A stretch of DNA of 64,000 nucleotides from Dendrocalamus latiflorus (taxonomy: Eukaryota > Streptophyta > Magnoliopsida > Poales > Poaceae): assembly GCA_017311315.1 (NCBI GenBank), contig CM029658.1, forward strand, positions 29,882,967 to 29,946,966, read 5' to 3'. Below the pieces are notes generated by a model, which did no database searches, had not been told where the DNA came from, and saw only the letters and a list, made by a program, of their open reading frames with translations. Position numbers and translations under genes: made by a program. Positions 1 through 8,998 of this stretch are shown here, one piece after another. Numbering within the stretch: the first letter of the stretch is position 1; each line of letters begins with the position of its first letter.

Positions 1-2
1 GA

Positions 3-173
3 ATTGTCGGAGTGGAGAATGTAGTGGACGAGGAGGAATACAATCAATTTGACGAGTTACCTCCTTTTGGAAATGGCATAAGGGTCGACGATGAACAACG
101 TGACGAAACTAGTTACGTACGCATTGATCATGATGAAGGGCTAATTTTTAAAGGAAATAAGCAAGTACAATAA
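3..173 (+). CDS. C-terminal end of CACTA TNP2-type transposase (partial)
   Basis: An open frame of 56 codons enters from the left edge and ends at TAA 171-173. The peptide is acidic and contains DEEEYNQFDELPPF and a terminal ..FKGNKQVQ. This composition and its place, directly upstream of the Ulp1-type gene of the same element, fit the tail of the large TNP2-like transposase of grass CACTA elements. The catalytic part would lie left of the window. The identification is by position and resemblance only; no catalytic motif is visible here. Confidence 0.6.
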   Translation: MVGVENVVDEEEYNQFDELPPFGNGIRVDDEQRDETSYVRIDHDEGLIFKGNKQVQ

Positions 174-177
174 GAAT

Positions 178-500
178 GTATATGTGAAAATGTGTGACAA
201 TTTTGAGATCTATATGTGAAAATGTGTGATGTAGTCAATTTTGAGATGTATATGTGAAAATGTGTGACAATTTTGAGATGTATATGTGAAAATGTATGAT
301 GTAGTCAATTTTGAGATGTATATGTGAAAATGTGTGATGTAGTCGATTTTGAGATGTATATGTGAAAATGTGTGACAAAATGTATATGAGTATTGGCATT
401 TATGTATATGTGTGATGCACATGTGATGGTTGATATGAATGCAGCTGGTTGGTGTTGTATATGAATGCAGCTGTTTGGTGGTGGATATGAATGCAGCTGT
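178..500 (+). repeat. Two short minisatellites downstream of the transposase gene
   Basis: From about 178 to 384 there are six units of 32 or 38 bp built on TATATGTGAAAATGTGTG followed by CAATTTTGAGATG. The longer unit type has an extra GATGTAGT. From about 428 to 500 come three units of about 27 bp built on ATATGAATGCAGCTG. Both lie in the 3' flank of the transposase gene and code for nothing obvious. Confidence 0.85.
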
Positions 501-534
501 GGTTATTGGTGTTGTCTTAATAACTACAGTCGCA

Positions 535-755
535 AAGGCTTATCACAGACGGTTTTAAACTTAGAACCGTCTGTGATATCAATAAAACAGACGGTTCTAA
601 GTTTAAAACCGTCTGTGATAATATGACTATCACAGACGGTTATACACTTAGAACCGTCTGTGATATTTATACTATCACAGGCGGTTTTAGACTTGGAACC
701 GTCTGTGATATTAATATCACAGACGGTTTTTGAGTTAGAACCGTCTGTGATAACC
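535..755. repeat. Internal array of CACTA sub-terminal-type inverted repeats
   Basis: Several near-palindromes of about 40 bp are built from ATCACAGACGGTTTT and its complement AACCGTCTGTGAT. They are the same words as in the terminal array at 5250-5530, but here they sit between the element's two genes, immediately upstream of a TATA box. In En/Spm such motifs at the element ends are bound by the TNPA protein. A promoter role here is inferred from position. Confidence 0.85.
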
Positions 756-757
756 TC

Positions 758-769
758 CCTATATATACC
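758..769 (+). promoter_or_regulatory. TATA box of the second CACTA gene
   Basis: CTATATATACC lies directly after the inverted-repeat array and about 1.2 kb upstream of the ATG at 1978. The distance would be taken up by a GC-rich 5' leader (835-1200) and a leader intron with a plausible acceptor TTAATAG just before the ATG. The transcription start is not shown by the sequence. Confidence 0.45.
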
Positions 770-834
770 CTCTGGCTAGGGTTTTCCCTGTGCGCTGCGC
801 AGTTATTCGATCTAGATCCAAGTAAATCCCGAGC

Positions 835-1200
835 CCGTCGTCGCCTCCGCCTCCCCGAACCCTCGTCGGCCGCCTCCTCGAGCCCCTCGCCGGCCGCCTC
901 CGTCGAGCCCCTCGTCGCCTCCGCCTCCTCGAGCCCCTCGTCGCCTCCGCCTCCCCGAACCCTCGTCGACCGCCTCCCCGAGCCCCTCGCCGGCCGCCTT
1001 CGTCGAGCCCCTCGTCGCCTCGGCCTCCCCGAGCCCCTCGCCGGCCGCCTTCGTCGAGCCCCTCGTCGCCTCGGCCTCCCCGAGCCCCTCGTCGACCGCC
1101 TCCGTCGACCCCCTCGTCGCCTCCGCCTCCCCGAACCCTCGTCGACCGCCTCCCCGAGCCCCTCGCCGGCCGCCTCCGTCGAGCCCCTCGCCGGCCACCT
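835..1200 (+). repeat. GC-rich minisatellite in the putative 5' leader
   Basis: About 365 bp are made of repeats of CGTCGCCTCCGCCTCC and close variants (GAGCCCCTCG, CCGGCCGCCT) with no fixed unit length. It keeps long frames open on both strands, but the peptides are only Arg/Gly/Ala/Glu runs, so it is not taken as coding. A similar GC-rich block occurs inside both terminal inverted repeats of the MULE at 30777-35140. Confidence 0.8.
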
Positions 1201-1977
1201 CCCCTCGATTACCGACTGCATTGTGAGCACTTTCTGTGATGGACTAGGGTTTACTGCAGTAGCTTAATTAGTTTGCTATTTGGTACATTAATTGTTTACT
1301 ACAGTTGCTCGATGATGATAAAATCATATACTGAGATTGGTTCATTCAGTGCTTGAGCTCTAATAGCTGTCGGTTCATGCAGTTTTCAGGTTATAGCATG
1401 TTATTAAATTGATCTGTTCGGATTTAATCTTGACAAGTTAAAAGACTGAATTATTGGGCAAAGTTAACTTGTGTGGTCTTGATCTGTATGAATACTGTTG
1501 TTTGAATATATGCATGCTAAATATATCTTGATCTTGAGATTTTAGAGTTTGTATCTAGAGCTCAAAATACTGAATTCATTATTTGGCATAACCAATCAAG
1601 GAAGAGTATATGATTTAGTAGCGGGACGGCCAAGATTAATCTTGTGCAACCCTACAATTTGAGAGCACATATTCATGTTGAGACTGTTATTGATTCTATT
1701 ATTGATGCTTGTTGCTTCATATTGCTACCATTATATATGTATATATGTAGGTATGTATATGTATATATGTAGGTATGTATATGTATATGTATGTATATAC
1801 ACATATAGTATGTAGTATATAGTATAGGCACATAACCCCTCTCTGTGTCCACATCACCCCCTCCCTTCTCCCCCTTCCCTCTACTCCTCTCCTCTCTTCC
1901 GAACATTGAGCATCATGTTTGACTTTTCGTGCTTCCTCACTTTGAACATTCTCATCTTATCTTAATAGACCCACAAA

Positions 1978-4948
1978 ATGAGCAACATGTCACCCGCGCA
2001 TTCTTCATCATCATCGCCGGAGGCGTCCGCTCCAACATCAAGACGCCAAGGAAGAGGGCTATCAAAGAAGCCTCAGAGCCGACAGACCATCACAGCGGTA
2101 AACGCAGCTGGGGTCCCTATCCTTCCTAAGCAAGCGGTAAACGCATTCCGAACCATGGTCGGAATAGTTGCACGACAACGAATTGAGATCACATACAATT
2201 CGTGGAAGAACGTGCCTGACACTCGGAAACGTGACCTGTGGACCGAAATCTTGGCATCGTTCGAGTTCCCAGAAGAACACTTACACGCTGTGGAACGACA
2301 AACCTACCAAGCGGCGTGCAAAGCATGGAAGAACTTCAAGAGCACGCTTGTCAGGAAATACGTGGAGACGGACGAAACGCCTTTTACTAAATACCCATTC
2401 CTGGAATCACAATGGGAAGAGTTCAAGGCGATGAAAACGACCGAAGAATTCAAAAGTACAAGTGTGGCGCACAAGGCCCTCCAGGCAAAAAACACGCACC
2501 CCCACAGACTTGGCACAGCTGGGTATGCGGGTAAAATCCCGCAGTGGAGGTTGGAGGATGAGCTGGCAGCTGCAGAGGACATCGCCCCGCCGTTTTCCAA
2601 TATCCCGGATGACCGCGCTCGAAATTGGCTTAGAGCAAGGTCATCTACAACGACATCGGGGGACGTCTCCTTTCGAAACCCTGCAGACCAGCAAGTGTCC
2701 CAGCGCCTGGTAAGATATCGATCGAACTACGTAGCTTGTAATTACTCCACAACTTCGTACGAATTGAAATGCCATGTCGTGCTCTTGCAGGAAGAGCTGA
2801 GTTTTGAATCTACCCTGGGATCATTCCAGGGAACAAGGGAGAATGATATGCTCTCCGTGGCCCTGGGAAACAAGGAGCACCCGGGTCGTACGAGAGGCCT
2901 TGGGCTTTACGTTCCTTGGAAACATGGTTTCCAAGATGACTCCGGAATGTATCGGCGTAGGAAGAGAAACAAAGCCGAGCGTGAGGAGCAGCTACGAGAA
3001 GAGATCAAGGAATCTCTTCGAGAGGAGCTATTTGCTCAGATGGGTGAAGTAATCAGAGAAGAGGTGCGGAAACAGACAGAAAGTCAGCAGGCCGCCACCG
3101 CCGCTGCTATGCTAGGTAGCCCGCACAACCGTCCGAGTAGCTGCGCGTCCAATCCGACGCATACCCAGTCCAAATTTCCTGTGGACGACATCCTGGTAAT
3201 AATTATTACCTCTCGAATGCTTGCTCCATTGGTAGGCCTATTCGAGTAGCTAATTTTGTATCGTTATGTAGGAGCCTACGAACTGCAAGCTCCAAGTGAG
3301 ATATGGCGCCATTCCCTTGTACGCTGCTTGGGGCCAGGCATATTCGTCTGGTAACGGGGCCATGGTGCACGGCCAAGCTTTAGCGCCAGGCTTCGCAAAA
3401 GTTAATGTGGATGGTGTGTATGTCAATTTTGAGGTGGTCCCGCTACCGAAGCCCCCCAACGACGAGATCGTGACTCTAGGACAGGCCATTGGAACATTCA
3501 TCCAGTGGCCCAAAAGCGACATCTTCCTGGAGGCTTCTTCACCGGTGGCAGGACCAGAGCAACATGCACTGGTGCCATCTCCAGTACAAGACCAGTCGGT
3601 TCCACCACCGGATACTACAACGGTGCTATCTCCACGGGCCCTATTCTCGCCAGAGCAACTTGCACCGCTGCTACCTTCAAAGTCGACTTCCGTGAAGTCG
3701 ACCCATAGCCGAGGCAGCAAGGCCAGCAAGGGCAAAGCAAAGAAGACCAATGATGATCTTCCGTACCACCCTTTGGCCCGCAAATTCGTGCTTGGCGAGC
3801 CGTTGCTCGAGCAAAAAGCCCTCCAAAAGCTACCATATAGTTGCATGCAATTGCACACGTGATATATGCAGCAGTCCAATAAGCCAGAGGGAGAACGGAC
3901 TTCAAGTATCACTGTCAAATTCTCCGAGGAAGATTTACACCACAATCTTCAAGAGTGTACATTCGTGGTCGCCTTTGAGGATTTATTCGAGCTGTTCATG
4001 CTCAACGCTCTTGACGTCTCAATCGTTCGATGCTGGACGCTGTAAGTGTGTACAATCACAGTCTCCGTTAATGTCATACCGATAAATGCCATATCTAATT
4101 TTTTGCTTTCGTGTGTATATATATAGACACATGCTGATTAAAGCTAGAGTATCGAACTCATCAGCTGGTTTCTTGGACCCACAATTGGTCGCCAAGACTA
4201 CCATCGACGTGGAGGCATCCCTCGTCGAGAGGTACATTGCATCAGGCCTGCTGAGTTGTCGCAATAAGGACTATGTACTTATGCCCTTCAATCAGAGCTT
4301 TCATTGGATTTTAATAGTAATTGTACCAAAATGGAACAAGGTATATTACCTTGATTCCCTAAGTAAGAATAAAATGGACTTCACAATTGTCGGCCAAGTA
4401 ATCGATAGGTAAGCACATATTCCCCATACATATCTACATTGTACTCTTTCTTTCCTTCCGAATGATTAAGGTTAACCTTTTCGAATTACGTAGGGCGTTC
4501 GCGATGTACATTGAAAAGGGAGGTGACTCGAAGCGCGGGGCCAACGGCCTGCTGACACATGTTCGAGATTTTAAGGTATTCGCTATTTCACATTAATTAA
4601 TCCTATGCAACAGATGGTACTAATGCCTTTTGAACTAACACATTCCATTTTTTGCAGTGCCACCAGCAGCAGCCGGGCAACACATGTGGATACTACGTTT
4701 GCCAACATATGGAACTACTCCTCGATTCCTCGAGGGTCACCAATCGCAAGGTTTGTCACTCTTCCCATAATTACTTCATACTTATCACGTTACATATATA
4801 TGTACATTGATATTCCTATCGACAGGCTGTATCAATCCCGTCAACTGCATTGAAACAGTCTGAGCTTCGAGAGGTTCAATCAGAGTTAGCGTTCTTTTTG
4901 CTGACTCAAGTCATACAGCCAGAAGGACGGTTCCACTGCGCACACTGA
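1978..4948 (+). CDS. CACTA second gene: DUF8039-like domain plus Ulp1-type (C48) cysteine protease, one in-frame stop
   Basis: Seven exons with GT-AG introns fit one reading frame: 1978-2709, 2791-3195, 3272-4041, 4127-4408, 4494-4575, 4658-4750, 4826-4948 (828 codons plus stop). The N-terminal half is the basic, coiled-coil-rich protein usual for this ORF of grass CACTA elements (heptad-like KAEREEQLREEIKESL region). Exon 3 starts with a DUF8039-like segment (EPTNCKLQVRYGAIP). Exons 4-6 form the protease: His in QSFHWILIV, Asp in YYLDSL, and the nucleophile Cys in GNTCGYYVCQH, so the catalytic triad is present. The ATG at 1978 follows a putative leader-intron acceptor. A TGA at 3860-3862 interrupts exon 3 where the frame otherwise continues cleanly; a Trp codon is likely to have been lost. 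The gene is therefore probably inactive or needs readthrough. Its role in transposition is not established. Confidence 0.8.
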
Positions 4949-5249
4949 TTTCCTATTGGTCTTATCACTAAGTGTAAATGCAGTGTAGATCTTTTGTAAC
5001 TGTGCATTTGTTAATGGATATTTCAGTTCAATTCAATTAATTGATTTGCGAAATGGATGCATGCTTTATGTCTGTGAGATGAAGTGCGATGTCAATTGGA
5101 TGTTTTATGTCTGCGAAATGTACCTGAAAGCAAATGAGATGTGTGAATTGTATGTTTTTTGTCTGTGATTATCTGCTTGTTTCAGAGGGCATGGCTAGCA
5201 TTTCCTGAGGCTAGCCAATAAACAGAAATAGATTTTGGTTTAGGAGGAA

Positions 5250-5554
5250 GGAATATCACAGACGGTTTTTAAGTAAAAACCGTCTGTGATATGTATCACA
5301 GACGGTTTTTCATTAAAAACGGTCTGTGATTATTAGATATCACAGACGGTTTTTAATTAAAAACCATCTGTGATATCTGATAATCACAGACGGTTTTTAA
5401 TTAAAAACCGTCTGTGATATCTAATAATCACAGACGGTTCGAAAACCGTCTGTGATAACCTTCGATCATCACTGACCCATAAATTCAGACGGTTCAGAAA
5501 ACCGTCTGTGATGACGTTTCTGAACCGTCTGTAATGTCGATTTCTGTAGTAGTG
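5250..5554. repeat. CACTA terminal region: sub-terminal repeat array and terminal inverted repeat
   Basis: Eight or more copies of TCACAGACGGTTTTTAA or its complement alternate in orientation. The array ends in the terminal repeat whose outward sequence is TTTCTGTAGTAGTG (5541-5554). The arrangement is typical of CACTA ends and marks this as the 3' end of the element. Confidence 0.9.
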
Positions 5555-5925
5555 CGGGGTGAGACCAAGCGTTGCACGATGTCGGCGGAGGACATGGTGG
5601 ACTTCGCCGTGATGTTGGGTGGCAACATCATCCTGCGCACAACGGAGTCCATGGCGGGCAGCAGCAGAGAGGTTAGGCTCGGCAAGGTCACGGCCGGCGT
5701 CACCGGCGGCAACGTGACGCGGTCCGTGCCGTTCCATCTGAGCCTGTTCCCGTACCTGTTGTACTTCTGCCACTCAGTGCCAAGCGTCTGGGTGTATGGG
5801 GCTGACATTCTGGCCGTTGATTCCAACCAGAAGATCAATCATGGTGCGGCGATCTGCCACCTCGAGACGTCCGGTTGAAACCCGATTCACTGAGCGTTCA
5901 TCGCGCTTGGTGGCTGATTGGTACG
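5555..5925 (+). pseudogene. BURP-domain (PG1-beta-like) gene fragment, abutting the CACTA end
   Basis: Translation from the first base after the CACTA end gives KRCTMSAEDMVDFA, then RTTESMAGSSREVRLGKV, GGNVTRSVPFHLSLFPYLLY, FCHSVPSVWVYGADIL, INHGAAICHLETSG. This is the C-terminal BURP domain of polygalacturonase-1-beta-like cell-wall proteins, including the spaced Cys-His pairs. The frame then meets TGA at a position normally Trp, and a further TGA, before AFIALGG, so the domain is dead. The N-terminal part would lie left of the CACTA, outside the window, consistent with disruption of the gene by the transposon. The first CH pair of the motif also appears changed (FHLS where CHxS is usual). 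Confidence 0.8.
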
Positions 5926-6100
5926 ATAACAGCCGTCTGATGGGACTTATCTATGTTTACTCTATTCAAGCTAAGAAACATTTTTGGGACTTATGGATAA
6001 TTGATATGATAATGTTGATCAAATTGCATCTGTTGTGGTAAAGGTGAGAGGAAAAAGTACGTATATAGTCCATGGTTGGTAAAAGTGGTGGTTGGGAGCA
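5926..6100. other. Short intergenic stretch, nothing recognised
   Basis: AT-rich DNA between the BURP remnant and the element starting at 6101. No open frame, repeat or RNA signal was seen. Confidence 0.6.
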
Positions 6101-6426
6101 GTTTTTTTTACCGGTTTTTATTTTTAACTGGAGGGGATCGGTAAGTCCGGTTTAGCCGGTTTTCTGTTTTTTGGAGAAATTCGGTACAAAAAATTCAAAC
6201 GAAATATGAAATTTAAATTCATATCGGTTGGTTATCGCCGATAATCGGCCAAAAATCAGTTGAAAATATCGGCCAAAAATTTTTAAATAAATTTCGGCAA
6301 AAATTCCTTCTAATTTCACAAAATCATGCAAAATAAATTTTTTGGAGCCAGTTTGAATGTCTACCGGGGGTTACTGGTAAACTCAGTAATACTGGTTACC
6401 GGCTGGTTTTCGGCCAAAAAAAACCA
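6101..6426. mobile_element. Putative MITE with 12-bp flanking direct repeats
   Basis: The segment is bounded by the same 12 bases, TGGTTGGGAGCA, at 6089-6100 and 6427-6438. Its ends are imperfect inverted repeats, GTTTTTTTTACCGG against TGGTTTTTTTTGGCCG, and the body is full of CCGGTTT/AAACCGG words. The long duplication suggests a Mutator-like origin (usually 9-11 bp), but the low-complexity ends make the exact boundary uncertain. Confidence 0.5.
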
Positions 6427-7063
6427 TGGTTGGGAGCATCTTGTGCATGCTTAAGTATGTAGCACATGAAAATGCATCTAGTTCACTTATTCCTAACCTG
6501 AAAACCAGTAACGGAAGTGCGAACTTGTAGGGGCAAAAAGTGATGATGGTTGGTCTTTTGGTGTATTACCCTCCAATGCTCCATCTTATAAAAGAAAGAT
6601 AAGGAAAATAAAATTTGTTTCTTGTCCAGTTCAATTTGTTCACTACTTCCTATAATCTGCATCGACAATTTATAAATGCATGTCTTTTGCAGTGGCATAT
6701 CAGGCTGAGGTGCTAATTCTAATTGGAGAAAGAAAATAGAAGTTTGGTGAAATACATTATCAATTCTGTGATTTGATTCAAGCTAGAAAATTAGGATCTT
6801 GGTGCATAAAAACCTCTTGTTTGTGTTTCCCGGTTGCAATGTTAGGCTGAAAGAATTGAGCTTTGGAGGACTAAAACCTCTTCTTCGTTTAGGAGCTGCC
6901 AAGAGGATCAATGTGTGAAATATAAATTTCACTGAAACTATTCCGTGACAAAGGAGCATGTTTTTCTGAGATCTCTTGTAAGTTGTAACTAGGGAATGGA
7001 TGGTTCAGCCGCTTGGACATCAAACATAGCTGAGCACTCAAAGAACGACCAGCGGGCAACTTA

Positions 7064-7304
7064 GGGTCTGTTCTTTTGGGCTTTTGAAATCGGCTTTTGG
7101 CTTCTGCTATAATACCTAACTTTCAAACGGAGTATTTTTTTCAAGACGGGGTCTGCAAGTTAAATGATCTACACATTAAAAGCTCAACATCTGTACTAGC
7201 CAAAATCGCAAGTGAGTATCTCTCTCCGTAATCTGTACCGTAAACAGCCAAAATTCAAAAATTTCAGCCAAAAGCCATAAGCCGCAGCCGAAAAGAACAT
7301 GCCC
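7064..7304. mobile_element. hAT-like MITE (GGG..TGTTCTTTT family), copy 1
   Basis: The ends are inverted: GGGTCTGTTCTTTTGGGCT on the left and GGGCATGTTCTTTTCGGCT on the complementary right. The same terminal pattern recurs at 46432-46678, 50392-50609 and 50667-50858, so this is one family of about 190-250 bp. No clear target duplication was found. Confidence 0.6.
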
Positions 7305-7968
7305 AATCCAATCTTCATCTATGTATGTTGAAACATACGGAAAGAGAGAAACATGCGTACTTTCCAACACAGGATGCTCGGCGCGCAGTAGGTGTTAGGG
7401 CTGATTCAAGAGGACGTCCATCAGCATCGAAGAGCGCAACTTCAACAGGAGCAATATAATACTAGCTGCGTAAGCGCGGCGCCACGCCACGCTAGTTACC
7501 TTGTGGACCGAAGTAAAAGAGACAGCAATTCGCGAGGAGTTTCTTTAAAAAAAATTGAGGACACGCACGTAATTTCGAAAAAAACCAAAGGCCTTTTTTT
7601 GTAAAAACCCGAGGACCTACAAGGACCACTACGTAACTAAACGAGGACCCGTACGTAATTTTGGAAAGCCGCATGGTGCTATCCAACAAAGGATACGCAA
7701 TTTCGGTGAAGTGGAGGGTGCTTTTCGAAAAAACCTGACAGGGACCTTTTTTGCAAGAACAGAGGACCTTTACGCAATTTCGGGAAACGCAGGGACCTTT
7801 TCGCATAAAAGATGACGTGGATACGCTCAGAGCCGGGGAACTCCCCTGCCTATAATATAGGTATTATTCTGTCGCTAGGGCAATATTCCAAATACACTCT
7901 CGATTTATACGTAAATAGAGACAAAAGAATATATAAAAAATGATACGTAGGTTTTTAAAGAGGGACTC
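7305..7968. other. Intergenic, no gene recognised
   Basis: About 660 bp with several recurrences of GAGGACC..TACGTAATTT-like words between 7550 and 7760, suggesting a decayed small repeat. No coding or RNA feature can be supported. Confidence 0.5.
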
Positions 7969-8245
7969 GGCCCTGCTCGATTGGGCTGAAAAGTTGTGGC
8001 TTATGGCTGAAATTGCACTGTAGCGGCTGAAATTTCACTGTAGCTGAAGGTGGCTTATTTGGCGTAATTAAATTAAAAAATTTAATAGAAAAAATATGCT
8101 AGCTCATCACGGACAACGCAAACGAATACGGAACAAAGAACAGGCAAAAAAGCTCAAACAAGCCAAAAGTTTAGAAAAAGACGAAATTTATGAATAGTAA
8201 AAAATAAGCCATAAGCCAGAAGCTGAAGCAGAAACAAGCGGGGCC
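7969..8245. mobile_element. hAT-like MITE, second family, copy 1
   Basis: Left end GGCCCTGCTCGATTGGGCT and complementary right end GGCCCCGCTTGTTTCTGCTT are inverted. The body contains GAAATTTATGAATAGT and CACTGTAGC blocks shared with the copy at 13535-13812 in the same orientation, which supports a mobile repeat rather than chance. Confidence 0.55.
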
Positions 8246-8598
8246 ATGTCTCCGGCGCCGTAGCCAGAACCTGTTCTCGCGCAGACGCCATCCTCCACGC
8301 GTCACTGCCTCGCTGGTGCAGCGTCAGCGCTTCCCGCTCGCGACCGTCGCCGCCCTCGCCACGCCACGTCGCTCGCGCGCGGCAGTATTGCCAACGTCCA
8401 CTGCCCAACCTGCCCGACGACTCAGCGAGACGTATGTCGCCAGCCCGCGCTGCACAATGCTATGCAGCGTCGCCTGCCGCCAGGACGCGCCATCGCGCCA
8501 AATTTCTCCACGCGTCGGCGTCGGTTGGACAGCGCCGGGCCGTCGCACGCAGCATTCGCCACGCGCCAGCGTTCGCTCGCCAGCGCTCGCGCAAGTTA
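8246..8598. other. GC-rich intergenic stretch, no gene supported
   Basis: About 350 bp of GC-rich DNA with frames open on both strands over the same bases, giving Arg/Ala-rich peptides without motifs. It ends at the TTA that precedes the PIF/Harbinger MITE. Confidence 0.5.
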
Positions 8599-8998
8599 GA
8601 GCAACTCCAATAGTAGTCCTCAAAACAGGGCCCCTACTTTTTATTTGAGGGCTCTCCCTACTTTTGAGGGCTCTATTTTTTGACTACACTCCAGCAGGAG
8701 CCCTCAAAACAGGACCCTCAAATTCATTCTTAGAGGGGATGACACATAGGACCCACCCGTCATCTCATCCTACTTTTGAGGGCCGAGGGGCAAAAAACTC
8801 ACTTCAGCAGGGCCCCTGCTTGAGCCCTCAAAAGTAGGGGCTCCCTCCAGACCCCCCAGGAATGAGGGCTCGAGGGGGATATTTGAGGGCCCCCTACTTT
8901 TGAGGGCTCAAGTAGGGGCCCTGCTGAAGTGAGTTTTTTGCCCCTCGGCCCTCAAAAGTAGGATGAGGGCTCAAGTAGGGGCCCTGCTGGAGTTGCTC
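8599..8998. mobile_element. PIF/Harbinger-type MITE with TTA target duplication
   Basis: Inverted ends GAGCAACTCCAATAG and, on the complement, GAGCAACTCCAGCAG bound a 400-bp segment flanked by TTA at 8596-8598 and 8999-9001. The interior is a large imperfect palindrome of CCTACTTTTGAGGGC words. TTA duplication and GAGCA..CTCCA ends are characteristic of Tourist/PIF elements. Confidence 0.8.

Larger units (their letters stand above)
1..5554 (+). mobile_element. CACTA (En/Spm-type) transposon, right-hand part
   Basis: The right end is exact: the element finishes in ...TAGTG at 5550-5554, the complement of CACTA, and the terminal sequence read inward is CACTACTACAGAAA. Just inside lies a dense array of ACAGACGG/CCGTCTGT motifs (5250-5530), the sub-terminal repeats expected of CACTA elements. 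Inside are the 3' end of a TNP2-type transposase gene (3-173) and a complete second gene with an Ulp1-type protease domain (1978-4948), both reading toward this end. The left end lies outside the window, so the 3-bp target duplication cannot be tested. Host sequence right of 5554 is a BURP-gene remnant. Confidence 0.9.

Noticed and set aside
667..1230. Long frames on both strands over the GC-rich block
   Set aside because: They encode only low-complexity Arg/Gly/Ala runs, exist on both strands at once and are explained by the minisatellite.
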